Part shown: positions 23,442 through 35,181 of the stretch, piece by piece
How positions within the stretch are numbered: position 1 is the first letter of the stretch
Layout: the number at the start of each line of letters is the position of its first letter
Origin: Blastococcus sp. LR1
Lineage (GTDB): Bacteria > Actinomycetota > Actinomycetes > Mycobacteriales > Geodermatophilaceae
Length of the DNA stretch: 64,000 bases
Assembly (NCBI RefSeq): GCF_020166105.1
Contig: NZ_JAIUJY010000003.1
Location: 558,001-622,000, forward strand
Reading direction: 5' to 3'
Program-made: the position numbers and the translations under genes
Notes under the pieces: model-generated
The model's database searches: none
Told to the model about the DNA's origin: nothing
Seen by the model: the letters and a program-made list of their open reading frames with translations, nothing else

Positions 23442-24181
23442 GACCGGTCCAGCAGCTGGTCGAGGTCGGTGACGACGACGTCGGCCCCCGAGGACGCGAG
23501 CCCGTCGGCCTGACCCACCCGGTCGACGCCGACGACGAACGCGAAGCCACCGGCCCGCCCCGCGGCCACGCCGGCCAGCGCGTCCTCGAACACCACGGCC
23601 TCCGTCGGCTCCACCCCCAGCGCGCGGGCGCCGGCGAGGAAGGTGTCCGGCGCCGGCTTGCCGCGCAGCCCCTCGCGGGCGGCCACGACGCCGTCGACGC
23701 GGGTGTCGATGAGGTCGGCGAACCCGCCGGAGGCGACCACCTGCTCACCGTTCGCCGACGCCGTCACCACCGCGGTGGCCAGCCCGGCCTCCTTCGCGGC
23801 GCGCAGGTAGCGGATCGAGCCCTCGTAGACCTCGACGCCGTGCTCCTCGAGCTCGCGCAGCACCAGCTCGTTCTTGCGGGTGGCCACGCCCTGCACGGTG
23901 GCGGCGTCGGCAGCATCGCCAGTGGAGCCCTCCGGCAGCGAGATGTCGCGACTGGCCAGGAAGTCGCGGACCCCGTCGGCCCGGGGCTTGCCGTCGACGT
24001 AGCGGTTGTAGTCCTCCTGCGTGAACTCCGGCAGAGCCGGGTCCCGGCCGCGGAGGAACTCGTCGAAGGTGCGCTTCCAGGCAGCCATGTGCACAGTCGC
24101 GGTCCGGGTCAGCACGCCGTCGAGGTCGAAGAGACAGGCGCGTACGCCGTCGGGCAGGCCGAGCGTTCGCGGAGAGGACAC
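23438..24181 (-). CDS. Beta-phosphoglucomutase family HAD hydrolase
   Basis: The 247-residue HAD protein starts with CLFDLDGVLTRTA, containing the nucleophile Asp and acid-base Asp of motif I, has TAVVTASAN as motif II, GKPAPDTFL with motif III Lys, and VVFEDALAGV with the acidic motif IV. The cap domain lies between residues about 30 and 120. It should interconvert beta-glucose-1-phosphate and glucose-6-phosphate, or dephosphorylate a related sugar. It precedes and overlaps the GH65 gene, so the two work on the same disaccharide. Start is the GTG at 24181. Confidence 0.88.
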   Translation of the reverse strand: MSSPRTLGLPDGVRACLFDLDGVLTRTATVHMAAWKRTFDEFLRGRDPALPEFTQEDYNRYVDGKPRADGVRDFLASRDISLPEGSTGDAADAATVQGVATRKNELVLRELEEHGVEVYEGSIRYLRAAKEAGLATAVVTASANGEQVVASGGFADLIDTRVDGVVAAREGLRGKPAPDTFLAGARALGVEPTEAVVFEDALAGVAAGRAGGFAFVVGVDRVGQADGLASSGADVVVTDLDQLLDRS

Positions 24182-24363
24182 GCCCGCGACGCTACCGGCG
24201 GACGGCGGCGCGCACGTGTCGGAAGTGCGGCGGCGGTGTGACGGCGGCGGTGGAACCGGAGCGGGGCCGACGGGCGCGTGTCGGCCCCGCTGCCTAGGGT
24301 CGCGACGGGACGGCGATGCGCATCCGACCAGCCGTTCCGCCGCTACCCGAGGAGACGACCACC

Positions 24364-24906
24364 ATGGCCGACCGGCCCACCCCGCCGAACCCGTACGACT
24401 TCCTGCCGCAGGTGCCGGGCTTCACGGTGACCAGCAGCGACGTGACCGAGGGCGAGGTGCTCCCGATGCCGCACGTCAGCGGGGTCATGGGGGCCGGTGG
24501 CGAGGACCGCTCCCCGCAGCTGTCCTGGTCCGGTTTCCCGGAGGGCACGAAGAGCTTCGCCGTCACCGTCTACGACCCCGACGCCCCCACCGCGAGCGGC
24601 TTCTGGCACTGGGCGGTGGCCAACCTCCCGGCCTCGACCACGGAGCTGCCCTCGGGCGCCGGCGACAAGGACGCCCCCCAGCTGCCCGCCGGCGCGCTGC
24701 AGCTGCGCAACGACGGCGGCTTCGCCGGCTACGTGGGCGCCGCTCCCCCGGCCGGTCACGGCCCGCACCGCTACTTCGTCGTCGTGCACGCCGTCGACAC
24801 CGAGACGCTCGACGTCGATGCCGACACCACCCCGGCCGTGCTCGGCTTCAACCTGTTCTTCCACACGCTGGCCCGGGCGACGCTGGTCGCCACCTACGCG
24901 CAGTAG
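24364..24906 (+). CDS. YbhB/YbcL family PEBP-like protein
   Basis: The 180-residue cytoplasmic protein is a bacterial phosphatidylethanolamine-binding-protein homologue (Raf kinase inhibitor-like). It shows [26 protein letters not shown] (about residues 44-69), containing the conserved D-P-D-A-P ligand-pocket motif, [10 protein letters not shown], and the [13 protein letters not shown] strand near residue 137. Bacterial members bind small anionic ligands, but the biological role is not known. ATG at 24364 has GGAG upstream; there is no signal peptide. A strong hairpin follows the stop codon. Confidence 0.88.
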   Translation: MADRPTPPNPYDFLPQVPGFTVTSSDVTEGEVLPMPHVSGVMGAGGEDRSPQLSWSGFPEGTKSFAVTVYDPDAPTASGFWHWAVANLPASTTELPSGAGDKDAPQLPAGALQLRNDGGFAGYVGAAPPAGHGPHRYFVVVHAVDTETLDVDADTTPAVLGFNLFFHTLARATLVATYAQ

Positions 24907-24936
24907 GAGGACCCCGTCCTCCCCACCCCTCGCGCA

Positions 24937-24970
24937 CTCGGGGCGGGCCCCTGGACGGGGCCGCCCCGAG
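24937..24970. terminator. Bidirectional hairpin terminator
   Basis: CTCGGGGCGGGCCCC pairs with GGGGCCGCCCCGAG around a TGGAC loop, with a single unpaired base. The stem of 14 pairs sits between the PEBP-like gene (stop at 24906) and the convergent acetyltransferase gene (stop at 24982), so it can end transcripts from both sides. Confidence 0.8.
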
Positions 24971-24981
24971 CTGCGGACGTC

Positions 24982-25794
24982 TCAGTCCGCGAGTTCAGCA
25001 ACGCACGTGGTGGCCAGGCGGGCGAAGCCGACCCGCTCGTACACGCGGGCGACGTCGTCGTCACCGGCGGCGAGGAAGACCAGATCGGCGGTCTCCCGGG
25101 CGTGCGCCACCAGTGCGGAGGCGATGCCGGCGCCCAGCCCGCGGGCGCGCAGGCGGGGCAGTGTGGCCACGCCGACGATCTCGCTGACCACCGTGCCGTC
25201 CAGGTCGATCGGCTGGTGCGAGCCGACCGCTACGGGCCTGCCGTTCTCCATGGCGACCATCATCACGGTGCGGCCCTCGGCGATCCGCTCGCGCAGCACG
25301 GCCGTGCGCGCCGCGGCCTCCGGGGAGGTGTCCAGCGGCGCCTCGTGCACGTCCGAGGACCCGCCGGGGTGCGCGAACGCGATGTCGGCGACCCGCTGGT
25401 ACTCGGGCAGCTGCGGGTCCTCGGCGCCGACGAGGAACAGTCGCACCCCCACCGGCAGCACCAGGTCCACGACGTCGTCGGCGACCAGCAGCGGAAGCTC
25501 CTCGACGGGCATGCCCGCCGCACGGGCCGCGCCGGCCACCTCCGGAGAGCACTCCGGGATCCACTCCAGGGCGGCGGGCAGCCCGGCCCGCCGCTGCAGT
25601 TCGATCGCCGCCCGCACGTCGTCCACCGTGACCGGCGCGCCGTCGCCGTCGCGGCGCGGCCGCGCCGGATGGGGCCAGGTCACATCCGCGATCGGGACGT
25701 CGAGGGCACCGGCCCGCTCGACCCGCGCATCCAGCAGCGGCGCGGCGGCGAAGTAGCTCTCGATGCACTCGAGCAGCCCCGGGCGGGAAGACAC
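24982..25794 (-). CDS. GNAT family N-acetyltransferase (two-domain)
   Basis: The 270-residue protein has an N-terminal domain of about 110 residues without a clear acetyl-CoA site and a C-terminal GNAT domain. The latter shows [21 protein letters not shown] (about residues 205-225), where R-x2-G-L-G-A-G is the acetyl-CoA pyrophosphate loop, followed by ASALVAHA and ARVYERVGF with the usual terminal strand. Substrate unknown. GTG at 25794 starts the protein; the upstream region is shared with the divergent pantothenate kinase gene. Confidence 0.8.
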   Translation of the reverse strand: MSSRPGLLECIESYFAAAPLLDARVERAGALDVPIADVTWPHPARPRRDGDGAPVTVDDVRAAIELQRRAGLPAALEWIPECSPEVAGAARAAGMPVEELPLLVADDVVDLVLPVGVRLFLVGAEDPQLPEYQRVADIAFAHPGGSSDVHEAPLDTSPEAAARTAVLRERIAEGRTVMMVAMENGRPVAVGSHQPIDLDGTVVSEIVGVATLPRLRARGLGAGIASALVAHARETADLVFLAAGDDDVARVYERVGFARLATTCVAELAD

Positions 25795-25907
25795 GCTCGA
25801 ACCCTAGACGCGTCCGCGCCCGGGAGGGTTGCCGACGCCCCTCCCAGGGTCCGCTCCCACCCTCGCGGGTGACCCGCACGCAGGCCTCGGGCAGGTGGGA
25901 CGGCACG

Positions 25908-26870
25908 ATGGGTGCCGTGACGGCAGGGACACGCGGCTCCATCTCGCCCTATGCGGTGTTCGACCGCTCCTCGTGGCGGGCGCTCGCGGCCGGCGACCAG
26001 CTGCCTCTGGACCAGGCCGACCTCGAGTCCCTCGCCTCCCTGGGTGACCGCATCGACCTCGATGAGGTCGCGACCGTCTACCTGCCCCTGGCCCGGCTGC
26101 TGGACCTGCACGTGACAGCCGAACGCCGGCTGTGGGCCGCGCAGAGCGAGTTCCTGGGCAACTCCACGGCGAAGGTCCCGTTCGTCATCGCGGTGGCCGG
26201 CAGCGTCGCCGTGGGCAAGAGCACGACCGCCCGCCTGCTGCAGACGCTCCTGGCCGCCGGCCCCGGGTCGCCGCGGGTGGACCTGGTGACGACCGACGGC
26301 TTCCTGCTGCCCAACGCCGTCCTCGAGGAGCGCGGTCTGCTCGGGCGCAAGGGCTTTCCCGAGAGCTACGACCGGCGGGCGCTGCTCCGCTTCCTGGCCG
26401 ACGTGAAGTCCGGCCGCGAGGAGGTCGTGGCGCCGGTGTACGACCACCAGTCCTACGACGTCGTCGCCGGGCGGGTGCAGGCGGTGGACCGGCCGGACAT
26501 CCTGGTCGTGGAGGGTCTCAACGTGCTGCAGGCCGGACGCCGCGCCGACGGGTCGGCGCCCGAGGTCTTCCTGTCGGACTTCTTCGACTTCTCCGTCTAC
26601 GTGGACGCCGCCGAGACCGACGTCCAGCGCTGGTACGTCGAGCGCTTCCAGGCGCTGCGCCGCACCGCCTTCCAGGACACCTCCGCCTACTTCCACCGCT
26701 TCGCCGGGCTCTCCGACGACGAGGCCCGGGAGACGGCGCTGAGCATCTGGTCGGCGGTCAACGGCCCCAACCTGCGGGACAACATCGCGCCGACCCGGTC
26801 GCGGGCCCGCCTGGTGCTGCAGAAGGCGGCCGACCACTCGGTGCGCCGGGTGCTGCTGCGCAAGCTCTGA
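25908..26870 (+). CDS. coaA: Type I pantothenate kinase
   Basis: CoaA catalyses the first and rate-limiting step of coenzyme A synthesis, ATP-dependent phosphorylation of pantothenate. The 320-residue product has [14 protein letters not shown] at the N-terminus, the P-loop GSVAVGKST (about residues 98-106), [13 protein letters not shown], where the Asp is catalytic, GFPESYDRR, the YDHQSYDVV pantothenate-side segment and the IVEGLNVLQ strand. Length and motifs match the classical family. ATG at 25908 is chosen; a GTG three codons later is equally possible. It is transcribed alone, divergent from the acetyltransferase. Confidence 0.95.
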   Translation: MGAVTAGTRGSISPYAVFDRSSWRALAAGDQLPLDQADLESLASLGDRIDLDEVATVYLPLARLLDLHVTAERRLWAAQSEFLGNSTAKVPFVIAVAGSVAVGKSTTARLLQTLLAAGPGSPRVDLVTTDGFLLPNAVLEERGLLGRKGFPESYDRRALLRFLADVKSGREEVVAPVYDHQSYDVVAGRVQAVDRPDILVVEGLNVLQAGRRADGSAPEVFLSDFFDFSVYVDAAETDVQRWYVERFQALRRTAFQDTSAYFHRFAGLSDDEARETALSIWSAVNGPNLRDNIAPTRSRARLVLQKAADHSVRRVLLRKL

Positions 26871-27082
26871 GCCGGCCCCCTCCCCCGACACGCCGTCCGG
26901 ACCCGCTCACCCACGCATCTCGCGCCCCCGCCATGGCAGGACCTGACGACTCGAAGGGGTGATCAGGTGAGGTGTATCACGTGACCTGGGGCACTCATCG
27001 TGCCGACACTAGGTGGGACGCGTAAGCGTTCACTCACAGCTAGTGACTGCCGGCTCCCCCCGGCCGACCGGAAGGCACCACC

Positions 27083-27286
27083 ATGTGCGCCCACCCCACC
27101 CCCTGCCCCGAGGCGACCAGCGAGGCCCGCGACCTCGCCGCCGTCGTGACCTCCCACCCCGAGCAGGGCTGGAGCCTGCTCTGCAACGGCGTCGTCCTGT
27201 TCGACGACGACGGTGAGCTGCTCCCCGACGGCCGCGCCTTCGCCGACCACCACGAGTGGCTCGCCCCCGGGCTCGTCAGCGCCTAG
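27083..27286 (+). CDS. DUF5999 family small protein
   Basis: A 67-residue protein that matches the DUF5999 pattern: MCAHPTPCP at the start with two Cys and a His, then HPEQGWSLLCNGVVLFDDDGELLPDG, which is nearly invariant in the family. Members are widespread in actinobacteria and have no assigned function; the Cys/His set at the N-terminus could hold a metal. The ATG has GGAAGG 7 nt upstream. The last 4 bp overlap the convergent DinB-like gene. Upstream sequence contains GGCAC-tcatc-GTGCC (26990-27004) and other short dyads. Confidence 0.82.
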   Translation: MCAHPTPCPEATSEARDLAAVVTSHPEQGWSLLCNGVVLFDDDGELLPDGRAFADHHEWLAPGLVSA

Positions 27287-27885
27287 GACCGCTCCCCCGC
27301 CGCCTCCTGGGCGGCGTGCTCCACCCGGTCGCGGTACTCCCGCCACCAGGCGGCGTCGCGGTCGGGCAGGTTGTCCCCCACCTCCTGGTTGCCGACGACG
27401 CCGTCGATGAGCTCGCGCACGACGTCGACGTGGCCCGCGTGCCGGTGGGTCTCGGCGATGACGTGGATCAGGACGCGGTGCAGCGTCACCTCGGCGCCCC
27501 CGTCGGGCCCCCACCACGGGACGCGTCCCACGGCATCCAGCGGCAGCTCCGCCAGGAGCGCGTCGGTCCGCTCCCACGCGCGCCGGTAGCCGGCCAGGAT
27601 CTCCTCGCGCGATTCCCCGGGCGTGGCCCACATGTCCACGTTGTCCTCCGGATCGGCGAGGAACCAGGGATGGGCCGGGCCGGGCGACCGTCCGAAGGGC
27701 ACGGTCGCGTAGCCCTCCTCCACCCCCGCCACGTGCTTGATCACGCCCAGCACGTTGGTGCCGGTCGGCGTCAGCGGTCGCCGCACGTCGTACTCCGACA
27801 GCCCCTCGGCCTTGAGCAGGAGCACGTCGCGGCCCTCCTGCAGGTAGGTCCTGAGGTCGGCCTTGAGCTGGTCCGCGCCGGTCAT
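27283..27885 (-). CDS. DinB/DUF664 family protein
   Basis: A 200-residue four-helix-bundle protein. Candidate metal-binding histidines are in IKHVAGVEEGY (about residues 49-59) and in HVIAETHRHAGHVDVVREL (about 140-158), the spacing seen in DinB-like thiol-dependent enzymes. The long loop DPEDNVDMWATPGESREEI is typical of DUF664. A detoxification or thiol-transfer role is inferred from the family only. The ATG at 27885 has GGAGG 9 nt before it; a GTG three codons upstream is an alternative. It is followed convergently by the DUF5999 gene. Confidence 0.8.
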   Translation of the reverse strand: MTGADQLKADLRTYLQEGRDVLLLKAEGLSEYDVRRPLTPTGTNVLGVIKHVAGVEEGYATVPFGRSPGPAHPWFLADPEDNVDMWATPGESREEILAGYRRAWERTDALLAELPLDAVGRVPWWGPDGGAEVTLHRVLIHVIAETHRHAGHVDVVRELIDGVVGNQEVGDNLPDRDAAWWREYRDRVEHAAQEAAGERS

Positions 27886-27922
27886 GGCGGGCACCCTCCC
27901 ACGAGGTGCTGACGGACAGGCC

Positions 27923-30931
<3,009 letters not shown>

Positions 30932-31057
30932 CCGAAGTTACTACTTCACTGTCGTCCTCCGGACGACCCCGCGGCCACGTGCCGTCCCGACCCCGGGGAG
31001 CCGCTTCGTCGTACCTGCGCGGACCCCTCCGGGGCCCACTCGGCACGACCGGACGAA

Positions 31058-31633
31058 CTACGCCGTCGCGGCGCGCTGACGACGACGCATCGACAGCTCG
31101 TCGTCGGACGGCACGACCTGACCGCCGTCGATGCGCTCGGCCGGCAGCTCGGCGAGCTCACCGGAGAGCTCCCGCAGCGCGCCGGAGACGGCGATGCCGA
31201 AGACGCCCTGGCCGCCGGCGAGCAGGTCGACGACCTCCTCCGCGGAGGTGCACTCGTAGACCGTGGCGCCGTCGGAGAAGAGCGTGACGTTGGCCAGCTC
31301 CTTCACCCCGCGCTGGCGGAGGTGGTCGACGGCCTTCCGGATGTTCTGGAGCGAGACGCCGGTGTCCAGCAGTCGCTTGACGACCTTGAGCACCAGGATG
31401 TCGCGGAAGGAGTACAGCCGCTGCGTGCCGGAGCCGGTGGCGCTGCGGACGGAGGGAGCAACGAGGCCGGTACGGGCCCAGTAGTCCAACTGGCGGTAGG
31501 TGATCCCGGCAGCGGAGCAGGCGGTCGGGCCGCGGTAGCCGACGAGGTCGGTGTCCACGTCGTCGTAGGACGGCACCCCGACGGCGGCGTCGCTGAACAA
31601 CTGACCCTGCGAGCCCTTGTCCTCGTCGCTCAC
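31058..31633 (-). CDS. MerR-family regulator, Rv1830 (ResR/McdR) type
   Basis: A 191-residue regulator with a MerR-like winged helix (about residues 30-100: ITYRQLDYWARTGLVAPSV, then LYSFRDILVLKVVKRLLDTG) followed by an unusual C-terminal effector region. Position and layout correspond to Rv1830 of M. tuberculosis, reported to affect cell division and resuscitation. The GTG at 31633 is preferred because AGGAGG lies 9 nt upstream; the earlier in-frame start has no ribosome site. It lies between the DUF151 gene and gcvP in the transcribed order. The assignment by synteny is strong, the molecular function is inferred. Confidence 0.85.
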   Translation of the reverse strand: MSDEDKGSQGQLFSDAAVGVPSYDDVDTDLVGYRGPTACSAAGITYRQLDYWARTGLVAPSVRSATGSGTQRLYSFRDILVLKVVKRLLDTGVSLQNIRKAVDHLRQRGVKELANVTLFSDGATVYECTSAEEVVDLLAGGQGVFGIAVSGALRELSGELAELPAERIDGGQVVPSDDELSMRRRQRAATA

Positions 31634-31781
31634 GTCCAGCGTCCTCCTCTGTCCCGCCACGAATCGCGGCAGGTCGACGGTCCACACCCTCGTGACCTCA
31701 GGTGTCACACCGTTGTTCTTCGCCGACGGTAAGCCGGGGCGGGGGGCGGGTCAACTGAGCGGGGCGGCGTGTCGGGCCCGC

Positions 31782-31798
31782 TCACTCATTTCGAGTGA
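31782..31798 (-). other. Small hairpin between DUF151 and MerR genes
   Basis: TCACTC, five loop bases and GAGTGA form a 6-bp stem in the 204-bp gap between the DUF151 stop and the start of the Rv1830-like gene. The gap is long enough for an internal promoter, and the hairpin could be an attenuator or an operator half-site pair. No T-tract follows. Confidence 0.35.
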
Positions 31799-31837
31799 AG
31801 GATCCGGCGCGACCTGCCGAGAGGTTCCTGTTGGGCG

Positions 31838-32329
31838 TCAGGCGGGCCCGCCGCCGGACCCGGAGCCCGCGCCGAAGTCCTCCGGGGAGATCTGGTCGAG
31901 GAACTCGCGGAACTTCTCCACCTCGTCCTCCTGCTCGTCGGGGATCTCGATGCCGACCTCGTCGAGCAGGTCCTCGGCTCCGTAGATCGGTGCCCCGGTC
32001 CGGACGGCGAGGGCGACGGCGTCCGACGGGCGGGCGCTGACCACGCGCTCGTCGCCGAACACCAGCTCGGCGATGTAGATCCCGTCGCGCATCTCGGTGA
32101 TGTTGACCGCCTCCAGCTCCGCACCCAGCGCGCGGACGACCTCGCGCAGCAGGTCGTGGGTCATCGGGCGGGCGGGACGGACGCCCTGCTGCTCGAAGGC
32201 GATCGCGGCGGCCTCGACGGCGCCGATCCAGATGGGCAGGTAGCGCTCACCCTGCGTCTCCTTGAGCAGCAGGATGGGCTGATTGCCCGGCAGTTCGACG
32301 CGGACGCCGACGACTCGAAGCTCCTGCAC
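31838..32329 (-). CDS. Bifunctional nuclease domain protein (DUF151)
   Basis: The 163-residue protein is a DUF151 member. The family core is complete: VVGVRVELPGNQPILLLKE, YLPIWIGAVEAAAIAF (about residues 30-46), the helix LLREVVRAL, and RPSDAVALAVRTGAPIY (about 98-114). In plants a relative (BBD) shows DNase and RNase activity in vitro, but the bacterial role is uncertain. The gene corresponds to Rv1829, always next to the two MerR genes in actinobacteria. The GTG at 32329 has GAGGAG 8 nt upstream. The C-terminus is Gly/Ser-rich. Confidence 0.88.
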   Translation of the reverse strand: MQELRVVGVRVELPGNQPILLLKETQGERYLPIWIGAVEAAAIAFEQQGVRPARPMTHDLLREVVRALGAELEAVNITEMRDGIYIAELVFGDERVVSARPSDAVALAVRTGAPIYGAEDLLDEVGIEIPDEQEDEVEKFREFLDQISPEDFGAGSGSGGGPA

Positions 32330-32445
32330 TGTGCGGCTCCTCGGCTGCGGCCCGGGGGGTCGGGCGGAACGGTCTGGTCAGGCGGCCGGTGACGGGTCGG
32401 GACGTCGGACGGGCTCGGACGGCGACGTCCCCACGGTACGCCCGG

Positions 32446-33174
32446 TCAGGGCCGGAGGAGATCGCGCAGGCGCGTCTCGAGCAATGCGGTGTGCAGCTGC
32501 GCGGAGAGCGCCGCGAGCTCGGCCAGCTTCTCGGTCGCGCGGGTCCGCGCCTCCTCGGAGCGGGCGCGCAGGACCGGTGCCACGAGCTGCTCGACCAGCC
32601 CGGCCTCGCGCTCCACGGCGCTGCGGTAGACCCGCAGGTGCCGCGGCTCGATGCCGTGCCGGGCCAGCCCGGCGGCGGCCCGCGCGATCGGCAGGTCGCC
32701 CGCCGGATGGCGGCCCTCGGCGTCGGTGGAGAGCAGCCCGAACTGCACGCAGTCGGCCAGCTGGCCGGGCTCGAGCCCCGCGGCACGGGCGAACTGCTCC
32801 GGGGTGAGCGGCGCCTCCTCCCCCTCGGCCGGCTCGGCCGGGGGCAGCGTCGCCGCCCCACCGGAGCCCGGGAGCGGCTCGCCGCGGTCCAGGGCGTCCA
32901 GGTGGTCCTTGATGACGCGCAGCGGGAGGTAGTGGTCCCGCTGCGCGGTCAGCACGTAGCGCAGCCGGCTCACGTCCGCCCGCGAGAACTTCCGGTACCC
33001 CGACGGCGTGCGCTGCGGGTGCACCAGGTCCTCGGACTCGAGGTAGCGGATCTTGCTGATCGTCACGTCGGGGAAGTCGTCGCGAAGAACAGCCAGCACC
33101 TCACCGATGGTCAGGCGAGGCGTGTGCTGATCGGCGGCGTCCCCGAGCGCGCGGTCGCGCTCGGGCACGCTCAC
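32446..33174 (-). CDS. ftsR: MerR-family regulator FtsR (Rv1828 type)
   Basis: The 242-residue protein has an N-terminal MerR-like domain (residues about 20-75: LTIGEVLAVLRDDFPDVTISKIRYLESEDLVHPQ, then SGYRKFSRADVSRLRYVL), a Pro/Glu-rich linker (about 95-120) and a second, winged-helix-like C-terminal domain. It matches Rv1828 and C. glutamicum FtsR, which activates ftsZ. Its GTG start shares one base with the garA stop codon, so the two are translationally linked. This couples a division regulator to the phospho-switch GarA in one transcript. Function is assigned by synteny and domain layout. Confidence 0.85.
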   Translation of the reverse strand: MSVPERDRALGDAADQHTPRLTIGEVLAVLRDDFPDVTISKIRYLESEDLVHPQRTPSGYRKFSRADVSRLRYVLTAQRDHYLPLRVIKDHLDALDRGEPLPGSGGAATLPPAEPAEGEEAPLTPEQFARAAGLEPGQLADCVQFGLLSTDAEGRHPAGDLPIARAAAGLARHGIEPRHLRVYRSAVEREAGLVEQLVAPVLRARSEEARTRATEKLAELAALSAQLHTALLETRLRDLLRP

Positions 33175-33692
33175 TAGCGAGCGGCCGGCTCGCCGGTGCG
33201 CGGACCGGTGAGGTACACGAGCCGGAACTTGCCGATCTGCACCTCGTCACCGCCGGCGAGGTTGGCGACGTCGACCGGCTCGCGGTTGACGTAGGTGCCG
33301 TTCAGGCTGCCGACGTCGTGCACCGAGAAGCCGCCGCCCTCGCGGTGGAACTCGACGTGCCGACGGCTCACCGTCACGTCGTCGAGGAAGATGTCGCTGT
33401 CCGGGTGCCGCCCGGCCGTGGTGACGTCCTGGTCGAGCAGGAAGCGGCTCCCGGCGTTCGGGCCACGCTTGACGACCAGCAGGGCCGAGCCCGCCGGCAG
33501 CGACTCGACGGCGCCGGCGTGTGCGTCAGCGGCCTCGGCGGTGGCCTCGGGCTGCTCGCTCGAGTCCTCCCCGCCGACCTTGGGGATGACGCTGGTCGCG
33601 TCACCGACGCGCTCGGGAGCGAGGGCCGAGCCGCACTGCGCGCAGAAGCGACTGCCCTCGGGGTTCTCATGGCCACATCGAGTGCAGTGCAC
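33174..33692 (-). CDS. garA: GarA/OdhI-type FHA protein with N-terminal zinc ribbon
   Basis: GarA/OdhI binds and inhibits 2-oxoglutarate dehydrogenase and regulates glutamate metabolism; phosphorylation near its N-terminus makes the FHA domain bind its own tail and releases the inhibition. Here the 172-residue product starts with a zinc ribbon (Cys3, Cys6, Cys17, Cys20), then the phospho-motif region DATSV (Thr33), a linker, and an FHA domain with Gly94-Arg95, Ser109 and His112 in place. The usual motif is ETTS, so the first threonine is replaced by Ala32. GTG at 33692 is chosen because GGAGG lies 9 nt upstream and the ribbon starts there; longer frames are Arg/Pro-rich. Confidence 0.88.
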   Translation of the reverse strand: MHCTRCGHENPEGSRFCAQCGSALAPERVGDATSVIPKVGGEDSSEQPEATAEAADAHAGAVESLPAGSALLVVKRGPNAGSRFLLDQDVTTAGRHPDSDIFLDDVTVSRRHVEFHREGGGFSVHDVGSLNGTYVNREPVDVANLAGGDEVQIGKFRLVYLTGPRTGEPAAR

Positions 33693-33910
33693 GTTGCGTC
33701 TCCTCCGGTGCGAGGGGCCCGCCGCGGGCCTCGGAACGGGCCGCGGGCGGCCGGCTTTCGGCGGGCCGGTCAGCCCGTCGTGGGTCGGCCGCCGCGGAGG
33801 CGGCGGACCGTTGGTCATGGAACCAGCCGGTCGGCCCGAGGGTCAACCGGATGTGCAGGGTGGGACGAACTGGTCTCCCGTAGGCGACCCCGGGCTCTCG
33901 CCCCAGCGCG

Positions 33911-33937
33911 ATCATAGTGATCGATAGCGGGAGTCAG
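33911..33937 (-). promoter_or_regulatory. Candidate sigma-70-type promoter of garA
   Basis: On the minus strand CTGACT (plus 33932-33937) and TATGAT (plus 33911-33916) are separated by 15 nt. The -10 is nearly perfect, the -35 matches TTGACA at four positions, and the spacing is slightly short. It lies about 220 nt upstream of the garA start in the 260-bp gap after gcvH, so garA, ftsR and downstream genes may have their own promoter. Confidence 0.4.
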
Positions 33938-33953
33938 CCTGCTGGCGACCCCG

Positions 33954-34358
33954 TCACGCGCCGTCGACCAGCGCCTGGTAGGCGGCGGCGTCCAGCAGGT
34001 GACCCACGGGATCCCCGCCTTCCCCCGCGACGGCGATCTCCACCAGCCACCCGTCGCCGTACGGGTCGGAGTTCAGCAGCTCCGGCGTGTCGGCCAGGCG
34101 CTCGTTCACCGCGGCGACGGTCCCCGCCACGGGCGCGTAGACGTCGGAGACCGACTTGGTGGACTCCACCTCGCCGATCGCCGTCCCCGGGGCGACCTCG
34201 GCCCCCACGTCGGGCAGCTGCACGAAGACGATGTCGCCCAGCGCGTCCTGGGCGTGGTCGGTGATGCCGATGCGGACGACGCTCGACGTGCCGTCGGTGC
34301 CGTCCACCTTCGCCCACTCGTGCTGGTCGCTGTAACGGCGGTCGTCAGGGGTGCTCAT
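33954..34358 (-). CDS. gcvH: Glycine cleavage system H protein
   Basis: GcvH carries the lipoyl arm that shuttles the aminomethyl group between GcvP, GcvT and the L protein. The 134-residue product is of normal length, with the lipoylated Lys68 in [16 protein letters not shown] and the preceding [12 protein letters not shown] strand. The start [15 protein letters not shown] is typical. It is the first member of the garA-ftsR-DUF151-MerR-gcvP series in transcribed order and follows the DUF881 gene at a distance of 25 bp. Confidence 0.95.
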   Translation of the reverse strand: MSTPDDRRYSDQHEWAKVDGTDGTSSVVRIGITDHAQDALGDIVFVQLPDVGAEVAPGTAIGEVESTKSVSDVYAPVAGTVAAVNERLADTPELLNSDPYGDGWLVEIAVAGEGGDPVGHLLDAAAYQALVDGA

Positions 34359-34383
34359 GGTGGTATCTCTCCTGCATCGTCGT

Positions 34384-35181
34384 TCAGTCGCCGTCGTCGG
34401 GCGAAGCGTATTGAGGCCGGTCCAGCGGTCGCAACGCGTCCACCAGCACCAGCGGGGCCTGCTCGATGTCCACGCTGCCGCCGCGGTTGCCGATCGCCTG
34501 CACCACGCCGCCCGGGATGTTCATCGCCGTCTCGATGCCCTGCGGATCACCGATCACCACGAACTCGTACGGCGCGCTCAGCGACGTGCCGTCCACCCGG
34601 AGGCCGCCCGCCGAGCCGGTGACCGCCGACGACAGCCCGATCCGGACGCCGTCGACCTGCATGGTCTCCGCGCCGGCGCCGCGCAGCTCCTGGATGACGT
34701 CGATCAGGTCGCGGACCCGCACCTCGTCGGAGGGGTCCCGCACGGTGAGCGTGATCCCCCTCCCCTGGGCCGGGAGGGTGCCGTTGAGGATGCCGAGCGC
34801 CTCGGCCTGGCGCCGGGCCTCCTGGAGCGCGTTGCCGGTCCGGCTGCCGGACCCGGAGAGCTCCTGGAGCGCGGTGCGCTGCTCGGCGATCTGCGCCCGG
34901 AGGCGGCCCTCCCGGGAGTTGAGCTCGCCGAGGATCCGGACGAGGTCCTCCTCACGGGCGCCGGCGAGCACCTGGGCCTCGTCGGCGTTGCGCACCTGCA
35001 CGGCGAGGGCGAACCCGAGGACCAGGGTGAGCACCCCGATGAGCGCCGCGGCGACCAGGTCCCGTCGCCGCCGTGACGCGCGAGGAGGAGCGGTCTCTCG
35101 CGCGGGGACCTCCCCCGCCGCGACCTCCTCTGCGACGGCCTCCCCCGGACGCGGTGCTGCGCCGGCCGGCTCCTCGGTCAT
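34384..35181 (-). CDS. DUF881 family membrane-anchored protein (Rv1825 type)
   Basis: The 265-residue protein has a Pro/Glu-rich N-terminus, a single membrane helix (about residues 44-62, [19 protein letters not shown]), a coiled-coil stretch ([29 protein letters not shown]) and the globular DUF881 domain, with [24 protein letters not shown] and the closing [13 protein letters not shown]881 proteins are structurally related to divisome component PilO/FtsQ-like folds, and in actinobacteria they cluster with GarA and Sbp; function is unknown. ATG at 35181 overlaps the Sbp stop codon as ATGA, so translation is coupled. Confidence 0.85.
   Translation of the reverse strand: MTEEPAGAAPRPGEAVAEEVAAGEVPARETAPPRASRRRRDLVAAALIGVLTLVLGFALAVQVRNADEAQVLAGAREEDLVRILGELNSREGRLRAQIAEQRTALQELSGSGSRTGNALQEARRQAEALGILNGTLPAQGRGITLTVRDPSDEVRVRDLIDVIQELRGAGAETMQVDGVRIGLSSAVTGSAGGLRVDGTSLSAPYEFVVIGDPQGIETAMNIPGGVVQAIGNRGGSVDIEQAPLVLVDALRPLDRPQYASPDDGD

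Noticed and set aside
21171-23513. Very long open frame on the plus strand opposite the GH65 and phosphoglucomutase genes
   Set aside because: It is a complementary-strand shadow caused by GC-rich third positions. The translation is a low-complexity Arg/Gly/His/Val mix without a domain, while the minus strand encodes two complete enzymes.
30932-31057. Possible glycine riboswitch before gcvP
   Set aside because: The gap is only about 126 nt and has no recognisable tandem aptamer core. The short dyad GAAGT-tact-ACTTC is too small to support the call.
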